Assembly: GCA_022827835.1 (NCBI GenBank)
Contig: JAJEIO010000012.1
Span: 62,001 to 126,000, forward strand
Source: Candidatus Latescibacterota bacterium
Lineage (GTDB): Bacteria; Latescibacterota; UBA2968; UBA8231
DNA length: 64,000 bases
Direction: 5' to 3'
In this document: positions 39,817 through 49,793 of the stretch, piece after piece
Numbering within the stretch: position 1 is the stretch's first letter
Layout: each line of letters opens with the position of its first letter
Notes under the pieces: model-generated
Database searches by the model: none
Seen by the model: the letters and a program-made list of their open reading frames with translations, nothing else
What the model was told of the DNA's origin: nothing
Made by a program: the position numbers and the translations under genes

Positions 39817-42456
39817 ATGAGGCTGATAACCCTTTGTAGCAGAGGGCCGATCTTGCTGTTGTGGTGCGCGTTTGTACTCTCGGAGTCCACGGCTTTCGCC
39901 CAGCTATCTACGGGCTTTCGGCCAGTTGAGGAGCCCGGGATTCGCGGGGTGCGCATCCATCCCGGTGCCTTGGCACCCAACCGGCGCAAGTGGTACTTGC
40001 CGCAGAATCTGTACTACGAATATCAGTGGCGCGGCTGGGAGTACAGCAACTACGCGCGCGACAACTACGAGCGCTACGTCAACATCCTGCTCGAAGGCAC
40101 CCGCAACTACAATCTCTTTGGCCAGTACATCAATCGCGGCTGGGTCATCTACGACTGGACTGAAACCAGTCCCCTGCGCCAGGGCAGCGCCCTTTTGAAG
40201 GGCACCCGCTTTGGCCGGTGGTTCGACAGTCTCGTCATCTCGTCGGCCAGCCACGGCCAGTTCCACACTTCTCTGACGGTGGGCGACGCTATCCGCACGA
40301 CGCTCACTCCCTTGACTTTTTCCAAGCCCACGTTCAACGGGTTGCAGTGGGATTTTCTCGCCGACAAGTACGCGCTGACTCTCCTCGGCTCGCGGCTCAA
40401 CGCGCCGGGGTTTACCGCGCTCAACGAGGCGGGGGGGGCTTCAGCGATCGAAAACACGACCCGCCTGCTCGGGGCGCGCGGCGTAGCTCAAGTGGGCGAT
40501 TTCGCCAAGCTGGGCCTGACGTGGGTCAATGTATCCAATACCAGCAGCGAGCTAAGCCTCGGCGACAACTCGCTCAAGGGTCTGCTGACCGGCCCGCAGA
40601 ACACGGGCAATGTCGAGCGGGTCATCATCCGCATTGCAGATGATTCGCCTGAATCCGAGGAAACCGGGGCCTCGTTTTTCGTCGATCAGGTGATCATCGA
40701 CGGAGAGCTGCACCCGGAGATCGTGCCCTTGGTGCGCGGTGGCGTGCGGCGCGAGGGCATTTTGGAAGTGAGCGGCGCGGACGTAATTGAGCTTATCTAC
40801 GACATTCGCAACGATTTTAGTCCAACCGAAAAAGTGGGCACCTTCCGCGAGGCCAAGAAGCTCGAATTCGAGCTGGTGGTGTCCAACGACTACCGCATAG
40901 AGATCGCCTCCAACCTCCAGACCAATGCCCGGGGCGAGCAGGTCTTCTTGCCGGTGGCCCAAGCCCGCGACGAGATCACCGATGGCTCCAACCAGACCTT
41001 TGTGCGCTTTGCCTACGGCCTGCCGACCGGGCACGAGGTGATCGGCATGGACCTGGAGCTGATCAACCTCGCCCACTTTGACTTGCGGGCCGAATGGGCT
41101 CTCAATCGCCGCTTTCGCCGCTTCCCCAACCAGAACTTCCGCAAGCTACCCGCGTACAAGGAAACAGCCGAAGCCGGGTACGTTACGGCCTCGTACCAGC
41201 GCTACCCCTTCTTTGCGTACGGCGAGGTGTTCACCATGGATCCCGATTACAGCACCACGGCCTTTATCGCCGACCCGGGCGGGGTCATCGACTACGCCAG
41301 CGAGACCCAAAACCTCTTTGAGTTTGTCGATGACAACGACGACCAAGACCGCTACACCGATTGGCAGCGCTATCGCCAGAGCCAAGGGTTTGGCGGCCAG
41401 GGCGGCTCGCAGGGCCGCGACACGGAGATTTTTCCCGGGCTGGACGAGAACAACGATTTTATCTCCGACTTCAACCAAAACCAGAACAGCCGCCCGGATT
41501 ACGTCGAGCCTTTCCTGCGCTATCAGGTTGATCCGCCGGAATTCCTCTTTGGCATGGACATGAACAACAACACGATCATCGACCGCTTTGAGGACGACCG
41601 CCTACCCGACTATCCCTACGAGCGCGACCATCGCGGGTACAACGCGTACGGGGGATTGAAAATCACCGAGAGCTCCCGGCTGACCGTTGGTCGGCTCGCC
41701 GAGCACCAACTGAGCAGCGACCGCGAGAGTCGCTCGTTTTACGGGCTGCTGACCGTGGAAAAATCCTATCCCGGGCTAGATATATCCCTTTTTGAACACG
41801 CCAAACTAGTGGCCGACAATTTGCCCGAGGACCGCATCGTCTGGCGCGACCCCATCGGCCTGACGGATTTTGCCGACCCGCTCGACAACCAAGATACCTT
41901 TGTCAACGTGCTGTACTTGCAGGCTCGATACTTTCGCGTCCGCAACCTGAACGTCGAGGGCAAGCTAAAGTACGAGCGCTTCAACCAGCTCGGTGAGCAG
42001 GCCAGCCTCAGGCGCGACCGCTCGTTTTTGGGCCTGATCAACAAGGCCGATTACGCCATCCGCCCCAGCGACCGGCTCGCCCTCTATCCCAAGTGGAAGA
42101 GCATGTACGAGCGAGAAACGCCCACCGCGCTGGCCGGTTTGGAATCCAATGAACTGACCGAGAGCTTTTTCTTTTTGGGCCAGTACGCGCTTTTGCCGAA
42201 GACGCTCTTGGACTTCGGCGTTGAATTCAGTCTCTTCGAGAACCTGATCGAGCGTCCAGCCGAGGCGTCGCCTAGCTATGTCGATGACTTCCGCAGCCTC
42301 GTGTTTTCGGCCCTGCTGACTAATGTGTCGTCCTATCAGGGGTACGAGCTAACCATGAACGCGGGCTTTCTGCTAGAGCGCCAGTTCTTCGCGGAGCAAA
42401 CCCAGAAGCAATCAATCGTCTTCGTCCGCATCTTTGCTGCCACCGGCGGGGTATAA
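39817..42456 (+). CDS. large secreted, probably outer-membrane protein (paralogue 1 of 2)
   Basis: The ATG at 39817 follows AGGAGA by six bases; 879 residues. A signal peptide (LLLWCAFVLSESTAFA) precedes a mature protein with frequent Tyr/Trp/Arg in alternating patterns, as in a beta-barrel (WRGWEYSNYARDNYERYVN, GQYINRGWVIYDW). Around residue 520 there is an Asp/Asn-rich region with two EF-hand-like calcium loops (DENNDFISDFN, DMNNNTIIDRFEDD). It aligns along its whole length with the protein at 58472, for example IRTTLTPLTFSKPTFNG versus IRTTLTPMTFSKPAFDG. The family is not named with certainty; a large porin-like or surface protein is likely. Confidence 0.8.
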   Translation: MRLITLCSRGPILLLWCAFVLSESTAFAQLSTGFRPVEEPGIRGVRIHPGALAPNRRKWYLPQNLYYEYQWRGWEYSNYARDNYERYVNILLEGTRNYNLFGQYINRGWVIYDWTETSPLRQGSALLKGTRFGRWFDSLVISSASHGQFHTSLTVGDAIRTTLTPLTFSKPTFNGLQWDFLADKYALTLLGSRLNAPGFTALNEAGGASAIENTTRLLGARGVAQVGDFAKLGLTWVNVSNTSSELSLGDNSLKGLLTGPQNTGNVERVIIRIADDSPESEETGASFFVDQVIIDGELHPEIVPLVRGGVRREGILEVSGADVIELIYDIRNDFSPTEKVGTFREAKKLEFELVVSNDYRIEIASNLQTNARGEQVFLPVAQARDEITDGSNQTFVRFAYGLPTGHEVIGMDLELINLAHFDLRAEWALNRRFRRFPNQNFRKLPAYKETAEAGYVTASYQRYPFFAYGEVFTMDPDYSTTAFIADPGGVIDYASETQNLFEFVDDNDDQDRYTDWQRYRQSQGFGGQGGSQGRDTEIFPGLDENNDFISDFNQNQNSRPDYVEPFLRYQVDPPEFLFGMDMNNNTIIDRFEDDRLPDYPYERDHRGYNAYGGLKITESSRLTVGRLAEHQLSSDRESRSFYGLLTVEKSYPGLDISLFEHAKLVADNLPEDRIVWRDPIGLTDFADPLDNQDTFVNVLYLQARYFRVRNLNVEGKLKYERFNQLGEQASLRRDRSFLGLINKADYAIRPSDRLALYPKWKSMYERETPTALAGLESNELTESFFFLGQYALLPKTLLDFGVEFSLFENLIERPAEASPSYVDDFRSLVFSALLTNVSSYQGYELTMNAGFLLERQFFAEQTQKQSIVFVRIFAATGGV

Positions 42457-42459
42457 TCC

Positions 42460-44400
42460 TTGCGACCCCCAGCGGCCCGAGTTTTCACGCCAAAGGCGCT
42501 GATCCTCGGCTGCCTGTTCACGTTTTTCGTGGCCGCGGGCGACTCGTATGGGGTTTTCTATCTCCGTGGCTCGTACATGACGCTCGGGACCAGTACGGTC
42601 GGTGCCCTGTTCTTGCTCTTCTTTCTCGCTGGGTTGATCAACCCGCTGCTCAAGCTGGTCCATCCGCGAGCGGGGCTAAACCGCGGCGAGTTGCTGCTCA
42701 TCTACATAATGATGGTCATGGCCTCGCCCCTGCCGGTGTTTTTTGCCGGCCGGTTCATCGGCACGATCCTCACTCCCTTTTACTTTGCCACGCCGGAAAA
42801 CGATTGGCACACGCTCATCCAACCCCACATAGCGGACTGGCTGGAGCCGCGCGACCTAGCAGTCATGTGGCCCTTTTACGAGGGCTTGGAGCAGGGCCGA
42901 TCCATCCCGTGGGCTGGCTGGCTGCCGATGTTCTTGCGCTGGGCACCGCTTGTGTGGGCTTTGTTCTTGGCGATGATTGCCGCGATGGCGATTCTGCGCA
43001 AGCAGTGGAACGACTACGAGCGGCTGACCTATCCGCTGGTCCAGGTGCCGATGGCCCTCAGCGAACAGGATGCCGGGGGGGGGCGCATGGCCCCATTCTT
43101 CAAAAACCCGGTGATGTGGACCGGCTTTGCCGTGCCGGCCATCTGGGGCACCCTGCACGGGCTACACAATTACTTCCCGGAGACCGTGCCCATCGCCACC
43201 AATGTCGATCCCATCCACTTCATCCTGCCCATCTTCGACAACCTGTCCGAACTGCAATTCAAATTTCGCTTCAACATTTTGGGCTTTTTCTACTTTCTCA
43301 AAACCGAAATCGCCTTCAGCCTGTGGTTTTTCAATCTTTTCGCCAACGCCCTGCGCACCACATTCGCCGTTTTAGGCGTCACTAGTTCGGAGATGATGGG
43401 GGGTGGGCACTCGATCATCGACCCGATCCTCGTCCACCAGTCGATGGGCGGCATGTTGGTGCTGTTTCTATTTGGCCTGTTCGCGGCCCGCAAGCACCTG
43501 TGGGCGGTCTGCCGCAAGGTCCTGTGGGGCGATCCGACGGTAGATGATTCCGGCGAAATTCTATCCTACCGGACGGCTGTGCTCATCTTGCTGGGCAGCA
43601 GCGCGGTGATGGTCGCGTGGCTCGCGCTAGCGGGTCTGCCCGTCTGGGTTGCGCTAGCGTTTCTCTTTACCGCTTTCGCGCTTTTTGTGGGGTTTACGCG
43701 CCTGATCGCCGAAGGGGGGCTTTCGGACGGTTCGGTGCCGGTCGGCTCGGCTGCCATCGTCGTCTCTGCGGTTGGCTCGTCGGCCATTGGTGCCCAAGGC
43801 TTGGTCGTGCTGGCGACGACCTATTTTTGGACGACTGGCCGCAGTTTTGCGATGACGTCAGCCGCCAACAGTCTCAAGTTAGGTGAGGGGTTCGGCGGTT
43901 CCAAACGTCCGCTGTTCTGGACGATGCTTTTGGCCATGGCTGTCGGGATGGTTTCGTCGATGTGGGTGGTGATGGAACTGGGCTATTCGTACGGGGCGCT
44001 CAACCTGAAAATTCCCGGGGGCCAGCACGGATTCTACGACTATGCCGCTGGCTTGATTCGCACGCCGAGCGAGCCGCATTTGTGGGGTTGGATCAACACC
44101 GGGATTGGAGCGGGCGTGATGCTGCTGTTGATGTTGGCGCGCTGGTACTACGTCTGGTGGCCCCTCCATCCCCTCGGCTACCCCATCGGCCCGACCGGGA
44201 TTATGGACCACCTGTGGTTCGACATGTTCTTGGCGTGGCTGATCAAGGTGTCGGTGCTGCGCTACGGTGGCGTGGCGCTCTACCGCAAGACGCGCCCCTT
44301 TTTTATGGGCATGATTGCCGGGCACATCGTGCCGGGGGGACTTTTCCTGTTCGTCGATCACTTTACCGGCATGGTCGGCAATGTGATCTTCTGGGGTTGA
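42460..44400 (+). CDS. DUF6785/OPT-like polytopic membrane protein
   Basis: Starting with TTG at 42460, four bases after the preceding stop, the 646-residue protein has about fourteen hydrophobic spans. It has short conserved loops such as QWNDYERLTYPLVQVPMAL and FTRLIAEGGLSDGSVPVG, and a C-terminal WWPLHPLGYPIGPTG. These are typical of the DUF6784/DUF6785 family, distantly related to oligopeptide transporters and frequent in Planctomycetota, Lentisphaerota and Latescibacterota. The substrate is unknown. It is co-transcribed with the outer-membrane protein gene upstream and the FlgD-Ig genes downstream. Confidence 0.85.
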   Translation: MRPPAARVFTPKALILGCLFTFFVAAGDSYGVFYLRGSYMTLGTSTVGALFLLFFLAGLINPLLKLVHPRAGLNRGELLLIYIMMVMASPLPVFFAGRFIGTILTPFYFATPENDWHTLIQPHIADWLEPRDLAVMWPFYEGLEQGRSIPWAGWLPMFLRWAPLVWALFLAMIAAMAILRKQWNDYERLTYPLVQVPMALSEQDAGGGRMAPFFKNPVMWTGFAVPAIWGTLHGLHNYFPETVPIATNVDPIHFILPIFDNLSELQFKFRFNILGFFYFLKTEIAFSLWFFNLFANALRTTFAVLGVTSSEMMGGGHSIIDPILVHQSMGGMLVLFLFGLFAARKHLWAVCRKVLWGDPTVDDSGEILSYRTAVLILLGSSAVMVAWLALAGLPVWVALAFLFTAFALFVGFTRLIAEGGLSDGSVPVGSAAIVVSAVGSSAIGAQGLVVLATTYFWTTGRSFAMTSAANSLKLGEGFGGSKRPLFWTMLLAMAVGMVSSMWVVMELGYSYGALNLKIPGGQHGFYDYAAGLIRTPSEPHLWGWINTGIGAGVMLLLMLARWYYVWWPLHPLGYPIGPTGIMDHLWFDMFLAWLIKVSVLRYGGVALYRKTRPFFMGMIAGHIVPGGLFLFVDHFTGMVGNVIFWG

Positions 44401-44436
44401 GGTTCTGGGTGAAAACGGGCTATATTTCGCAGTAAA

Positions 44437-46371
44437 GTGAGGGAATTGCTTGTGTCCGCATTCAAACTGTTTTTTGCCGCTGCTGTCGCGTGGTGGGCCA
44501 CTGCGGCCGAGGGCGAGGTGCGGCAGTGGGAATTGGGCGGGGCGGCCCGCTCTTGGCAGGACGACGAGCTAAACTCCACGGCCATCAGCTTTGATGCCGC
44601 CGGGGCCATTCAGTTGGTGGGTTTTAATCCCAACGACAATATCGTCCGGCAGCTAAGGTGGACCGAGGGCTTTCCCTTGGACTTCGTCAGTGAGGTGGCC
44701 GAGGCTCGGGTGTGGGACAACGTTCCCTTCAAGCAGAGCAATGCCCCGCTCGTCGATGGCGATGTGCAGACCTCCAGCGAAAATCGCTTCAAGGATTTCG
44801 GGGTGCTGCAAGCGGGCCGGACCTTTTTCTTTGACTTGGGCACGCGCTTTCCCGTCAACCGCATCTCGTTTTTCCCGCGCCCAGAAGGAGCCGACAGCCG
44901 CGGGCGGCCCTTTGCCGACGACTTCATTCGCGGCTATAAAGTTCAGGTCAGCGACGGTGTGAGCTTCACGCCGGAAAATTTGCCGGTGTACAACCTGCTG
45001 ACGCAGGTGGATTTCACCACGGAAAGCGTGGCGCAAATTCCCTTCCCCTTGCAATTCGTCCGCTACATCCAACTCAACGTGACCTCGACCAATCCCTTTG
45101 AGATCGCCGAGTTTGAGGTGTATGGAGCGGGTTTTCCGCCCGGGGGGCGCTATCGGTCCAAGATCATCGACTTAGGCGAAGTGGCCAACTTCAGCCGCCT
45201 GCTGTGGACGACTGAGACCTTGCGCCAGCAAGAAGGCCGCATCGATGTCGAGCCAATGGCCGATGCAGACATCTCCATTCGCATGCGCACGGGCCGCGAC
45301 GATACACCGCAGGTGTTCTACGAAATCGTCAATGTTTTCACCGGCGATGTGCAGGAAGTCTCAGAGAGCGACTACGGTCGGCTAGGTCTGAACGTGCGCG
45401 GCCCGGTCGAAGACGACCAAGTCAACTGGAGCGAGTGGTCGCCGCCCTTTGCCGAGTCCGGCCAGCGGATTGAACTGCCTAGCCCGCGTCGTTTCTTCCA
45501 GCTTGAAATCGCACTCACCAGCCACTCCATCCTCGACGGCATCCGGGTCAACTCGCTGGTGGTCGAGCACTCCATCCCGCCGCTGGCTCAGCAGCTAATA
45601 GGGGAAATCTCCGCGCTGGAAACCCCCCGCCCCTTGGGCAACAAGCCCCGAGTGCCGGCCGGCGAACTCTCGACGTTTGCCTACGACATCCGCGCCGACA
45701 TCAGCGAGACGGATGTCGGCTTTGACGCCTTGGAGATTCTCACGCCCGCTAGGCCGCAGTTCAGGGAAATGTTCATCGGCGATCCGCCCGTCGCCACCGC
45801 GCCCGACAGCGTCGTCGAGGGCGAGAAGAGTCTGAAGCTGTTCTTCCCCAGCCAAAGGCTGACGCACCAATCGCCGAGTGCGTTGCGCGTCGTTTTCGAC
45901 GCTGAAGTTTTCGTTCAGTCCACGTTCTTTCGCGCCCGAGTCTTCGACACTCAAAGCGATGAGGCCCCGCAGCAGGTCTTGCCCGGAGACGCCAATCCCA
46001 CAGTCCTGACCAATGACCTACGAGTGCTGACCACGGCCGCTTCGGCGCGCAACCTGCTGCCATTTTTTGCCGTGCAGCCGGCCGTGGTAACGCCCAATGG
46101 CGACGGGATCAACGAACGCGTGCGCATTTCCGGTACTTTGGTCCAGCTCCAGCAACCCGTGCAGTTGACCGTGCGGATTTTTTCGCTTGGCGGCCAGCGG
46201 GTGCGCACCTTGTTTGCCGGCGCGCGCGGTAGCGGCTCTTTTGTTTGGGAATGGGACGGGCGCGACGACAGCGGCAATCCGGTGCCCGTGGGGATCTACC
46301 TCGCCGAGGTGACTGCCGACGCCGAGCGCGAGCGCTTCACGCGCCTCGGTGCAGTGGGCGTTGCCTACTAA
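44437..46371 (+). CDS. secreted discoidin-like/FlgD-Ig surface protein (paralogue 2 of 6)
   Basis: This starts with GTG at 44437 (644 residues) and has a signal peptide (FKLFFAAAVAWWATAAEG). The discoidin-like region near residues 90-230 shows LVDGDVQTSSENRF and FFFDLGTRFPVNRISFFP. The family middle reads SKIIDLGEVANFSRLLW, IRMRTGRDDTP and WSEWSPPFAESGQ. The FlgD-type Ig domain ends VTPNGDGINERVRISGTL, WEWDGRDDSGNPVPVGIYL and VGVAY. It overlaps no neighbour; the next paralogue starts 13 bases after the stop. Confidence 0.88.
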   Translation: MRELLVSAFKLFFAAAVAWWATAAEGEVRQWELGGAARSWQDDELNSTAISFDAAGAIQLVGFNPNDNIVRQLRWTEGFPLDFVSEVAEARVWDNVPFKQSNAPLVDGDVQTSSENRFKDFGVLQAGRTFFFDLGTRFPVNRISFFPRPEGADSRGRPFADDFIRGYKVQVSDGVSFTPENLPVYNLLTQVDFTTESVAQIPFPLQFVRYIQLNVTSTNPFEIAEFEVYGAGFPPGGRYRSKIIDLGEVANFSRLLWTTETLRQQEGRIDVEPMADADISIRMRTGRDDTPQVFYEIVNVFTGDVQEVSESDYGRLGLNVRGPVEDDQVNWSEWSPPFAESGQRIELPSPRRFFQLEIALTSHSILDGIRVNSLVVEHSIPPLAQQLIGEISALETPRPLGNKPRVPAGELSTFAYDIRADISETDVGFDALEILTPARPQFREMFIGDPPVATAPDSVVEGEKSLKLFFPSQRLTHQSPSALRVVFDAEVFVQSTFFRARVFDTQSDEAPQQVLPGDANPTVLTNDLRVLTTAASARNLLPFFAVQPAVVTPNGDGINERVRISGTLVQLQQPVQLTVRIFSLGGQRVRTLFAGARGSGSFVWEWDGRDDSGNPVPVGIYLAEVTADAERERFTRLGAVGVAY

Positions 46372-46384
46372 AAAAGGAGAGACT

Positions 46385-48766
46385 ATGCAGCGCATTCGCT
46401 CGCACCAAACGTTCCTCCTCTTCGCGGGCTTGAGTTTGGCGGCCCTCGTGCTGGTGGCGTACGCCCAGACTGGGAGCGCCGATCTGGAAGTGTACCGGGT
46501 GGATCGCAGAGCCGAGTGGCAGCAGTGGACCTTTCCGGCCGGTACCCTCGCAATTTCCCCAACCGGCTCGGTGACTCCCGCCGAATTCAAGGGCGTGCAC
46601 AACGCCGCGGCCAATGCCGCCGAATTCACCCACGAACTGGTGAGTGGCAAAGAGATGCGCGGCGGCGCGTGGAAGGCCGGGACCAATCTCGCAACAGCCG
46701 GTCGGGCGATAGACGGTCGCGCCCAGACCTTTTGGCAACCCGACTCGGACGCGCCCTTAGAGGACTGGTGGATCGAGATCAACCTAGGAAGGGCTGTACT
46801 CGTGTCGGAGATTCGCCTCATTTTTCCCGATCAAGAGGGGGCACGGCCCTTCCGCGAGTTTCGCGTCTTTGGGTCCGAGGGACGCCGCGTGACGCGCCAA
46901 GACATATTCTCTTTTCACCTGATAGGCGGCACCACCAAGCCCATTGACGAGACTGAGGTGATTTACGACGTGAAGCCGCTAGTAAGGGAGGTGACGCGGG
47001 TGCAGGGCGCGCGCGAGGAGGGCACTGCGGACACTACCTATGACCTGCTGCAATTCATAAGGATTTTGGTAGATGCCAAGACGCCGGACGCTGCGCTTGC
47101 CGAGGTGGAAGTGTACACGCTCGGGGAAAACATTGCCTTGCAGACTCTAGAGCGCGGCGGCGTGATTCAGGAGCGCTCGGGCCGGGGCTTTCCCTTCAAG
47201 ATGGCCGACGGTAACGCCAATACCGATTGGGGCGCACGGCGGGAGCGCGGCCAAGATCCCATTGCTTGGGATTGGGACTTGGGTGCGCTGTTTTGGGTGG
47301 ATCGGATCGTGATGCGCACTTCGGACTTTCTGCTCCGCACGCTGACGTACGGCTCCAACCTGCCCCAGATTCGCACCCACAGCTTGAGCGTTTCCAACGG
47401 TCGCCGCACGCTGACGGGCGAAGTTGATTTCGACCAACTCTTCGTCGGCGATACAGATGCCTTGCTTGCGTCTTCGACCGAGTTTCCTGGCCAATTGACC
47501 TATCTTTTTGAGCCGCGCCCCGTGCGATTTATCGCGGCCGAGTGGGTTGGTGGCGGCTCGCAGTCCAGTTTCCAGTACCAGAGCGGCTTTTTGATCGAGA
47601 CGCTGATGTTTGCGGTGGGCCACGTGGCTCAAGTGGAGATGAGTTCGGACTTCATCGACTTGGGGAAAATCGCGGGCGACAACCGGGCGAAGGTGATCAA
47701 ATCTCTGCGCTGGGAAGCCGACCTGCCCCCGGGCGCGCGCATTCAGGCGCGCACTCGCTCGGGCAACGAGTTGCAAGAAAATTTTCGCTACTTCCGCAAG
47801 GATGGCACCGAGGTAACGGCCGAGCAGTTTGACCAGATGCCGAAGGCACTACGGGGCGAGACCCAGAGCACCATCGGCATTGGCGAGGACTGGAGCGAGT
47901 GGAGCAACTTTTACCAGCGCTCCGGCGAGCAGTTTCTGTCTCCCAGTCCGCGCCGCTTCGTCCAAGTCCAGCTCATCCTCAGCTCAGACCGTCCGACCAC
48001 CGCGCCGACTGTGCGCGCCTTGGAGATTGAATTTACCGACGCCTTTCTCGCCGGAGTCACCGGCGAGGTGCTGCCTCGCACGGCCGAGGCGGGTATGCGC
48101 CAGCTTTTTTCGTTCCACATCACGCCGGAGTTTGCGTCGCGCAACCCCGGATTTAACCGCATCCTGCTACAAACCCCGTCGCCCGCTGACCCCGACTCGC
48201 TTGCTCTCACTATAGGCGGTGCCGAAGTCGAGCCAGCCGCGGTGCGCGTCGCTGGCGATTCGCTGCTTGTGGAACTGCCGCGCACAGTGCGGCGCGAGGA
48301 AGTTGCGCTGACATTTAGTACGGTCGTAGAGCGCAACGCCACGCTCTTTCGGGCCTTCATCGGCCACGAGGGGCAGCTAGCGGTGTGGCAGCCGGTCGAT
48401 CCGATGCGCCGCGCCGCTACGACCGTGTATTTGCCCAGCGTCCCTGGCACTGACCAGTTGATCACCAACCTCGCGGTACAATCGTTCGTCAGCCCCAATG
48501 GGGATGGGATCGGCGACGCTGCGGAAATCCGCTTCCACGTCTTGAAAACGGACGCGCCGGCCCAAGTGCAGATTTACACCCTCGATGGCCGACTCGTCCG
48601 CACCCTTGAGGGCCAGCGCCAGCCCGACCAGTCCTATCTATACATTTGGACCGGCCAAGACCAAGACGAGCGCGTAGTTCCTCCGGGTTCGTACCTGTGC
48701 CGAGTGGAGGTGGAGGCCCAAGCCGGGGCCGCGAGCCAGCATCGCATTATCAGCGTGGCTTACTAG
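46385..48766 (+). CDS. secreted discoidin-like/FlgD-Ig surface protein (paralogue 3 of 6)
   Basis: The ATG at 46385 follows AAAGGAGAG by about six bases; the earlier in-frame ATG (46349) lies inside the previous gene. The 793-residue protein has a signal peptide (LSLAALVLVAYAQ) and two discoidin-like regions: AIDGRAQTFWQPD ... WWIEINLGRAVLVSEIRLIFP near 110-175, and MADGNANTDWGARR ... WDWDLGALFWVDRIVMR near 280-330. The family middle (WSEWSNFYQRSGEQFLSPSP) and C-terminal FlgD-type Ig domain (FVSPNGDGIGDAAEIRF, IWTGQDQDERVVPPGSYL) follow, ending ISVAY. The duplicated discoidin domain makes it the longest member. Confidence 0.88.
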   Translation: MQRIRSHQTFLLFAGLSLAALVLVAYAQTGSADLEVYRVDRRAEWQQWTFPAGTLAISPTGSVTPAEFKGVHNAAANAAEFTHELVSGKEMRGGAWKAGTNLATAGRAIDGRAQTFWQPDSDAPLEDWWIEINLGRAVLVSEIRLIFPDQEGARPFREFRVFGSEGRRVTRQDIFSFHLIGGTTKPIDETEVIYDVKPLVREVTRVQGAREEGTADTTYDLLQFIRILVDAKTPDAALAEVEVYTLGENIALQTLERGGVIQERSGRGFPFKMADGNANTDWGARRERGQDPIAWDWDLGALFWVDRIVMRTSDFLLRTLTYGSNLPQIRTHSLSVSNGRRTLTGEVDFDQLFVGDTDALLASSTEFPGQLTYLFEPRPVRFIAAEWVGGGSQSSFQYQSGFLIETLMFAVGHVAQVEMSSDFIDLGKIAGDNRAKVIKSLRWEADLPPGARIQARTRSGNELQENFRYFRKDGTEVTAEQFDQMPKALRGETQSTIGIGEDWSEWSNFYQRSGEQFLSPSPRRFVQVQLILSSDRPTTAPTVRALEIEFTDAFLAGVTGEVLPRTAEAGMRQLFSFHITPEFASRNPGFNRILLQTPSPADPDSLALTIGGAEVEPAAVRVAGDSLLVELPRTVRREEVALTFSTVVERNATLFRAFIGHEGQLAVWQPVDPMRRAATTVYLPSVPGTDQLITNLAVQSFVSPNGDGIGDAAEIRFHVLKTDAPAQVQIYTLDGRLVRTLEGQRQPDQSYLYIWTGQDQDERVVPPGSYLCRVEVEAQAGAASQHRIISVAY

Positions 48767-48814
48767 GCTGCGACGTGCCATTAACTCAGTCGGCTAACCA
48801 ACGCGAGGAAAGAT

Positions 48815-49759
48815 ATGACGATGGCTAGCGACATGTACGTGCATTGTTGCGGTCTGTTCAGGGCCTTCCTCTTAAGCCTGGTCCTGACCGTTCCCATAAC
48901 CGGTATCGCGTCTGCCCATGTAGGCGTCACGGTCCCCTTCGTCGAGGTGCCCGATCCCGCGGCGATAACCATAGATGGCGACGACGGCGACTGGGCTTTT
49001 TTCGATCCCCGACTCGCTTTGGACCGGGAAGGATTCTTCGACCGCGAATCGGCTTACGTCGATGCGGCCGACTTCGACTTCACCATCTACACTGCTTGGA
49101 GTCCGCCCCCTGACAATAGTTGGTACTGCTTCGCTCGGATCAGCGACGATACTCTCAAGATCGAAAACGAAGATCCGCTCAAGTGGTGGCAGGACGATAC
49201 GCTGTCGATTACCGTGGATTCCGACCACTCTGGCGGCAGTATCTACGGATTCACCCGCGAGGAACTGGTCAATGGCCAACGCTACTACGCCCGGGTATTG
49301 CCGTTGAAGCATCCGCGCCTGCCCCACGGCCAAGCTGGATTTCTCGACCAGCACCACGATCCTTTCTTGGAGGAATTCCTGTGGGCGATGCACAAACCCC
49401 ACTTCGACATTGCTTGGACGATGCGCCCGCCCGACGCGGCCAACGGCACTTTGCACGTCGAATATACCTTCGAGTGGAAAGCGGCCCTGTGGGATGTGTT
49501 GGGGTCGAGTCCCGAGGAGAGCCAACGGCACGTTTTTGCGCCGGGGCAGACGCTGCATATAGGATTCCGGCTGCTCGACGCCGACCGACCGGGGTCGGGG
49601 CGCAAGCACTCGATGTACATCCTCGGCGGACATCAGCATCAGGATCGCAACGCCGACCGGATGCCCGATTTTCACACCATTACTTTAGATGAGGCGCAAA
49701 ACTGGCGTATGCCTGCGGAGCAGGATGTGATGCAACCGTCCTCTGCGGACGGTAAATGA
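48815..49759 (+). CDS. secreted CBM9-like protein, mature N-terminal His (paralogue 2 of 3)
   Basis: The 314-residue protein starts at the ATG at 48815 with GAGGAAAG just upstream. The signal peptide ends GIASA, and the mature N-terminus is again His (HVGVTVPFVEV), followed by ITIDGDDGDWAFFDP and VDSDHSGGS near residue 140. RPGSGRKHSMYILGGHQHQ near residue 270 adds further His residues. It is the closest paralogue of the protein at 38621 and probably has the same role: binding carbohydrate, haem or metal in the periplasm or outside the cell. It is last in the 39817 operon before the amidohydrolase. Confidence 0.88.
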   Translation: MTMASDMYVHCCGLFRAFLLSLVLTVPITGIASAHVGVTVPFVEVPDPAAITIDGDDGDWAFFDPRLALDREGFFDRESAYVDAADFDFTIYTAWSPPPDNSWYCFARISDDTLKIENEDPLKWWQDDTLSITVDSDHSGGSIYGFTREELVNGQRYYARVLPLKHPRLPHGQAGFLDQHHDPFLEEFLWAMHKPHFDIAWTMRPPDAANGTLHVEYTFEWKAALWDVLGSSPEESQRHVFAPGQTLHIGFRLLDADRPGSGRKHSMYILGGHQHQDRNADRMPDFHTITLDEAQNWRMPAEQDVMQPSSADGK

Positions 49760-49793
49760 GTTGCGTGGCTATAACAAAAAAGGAGCGATTTCG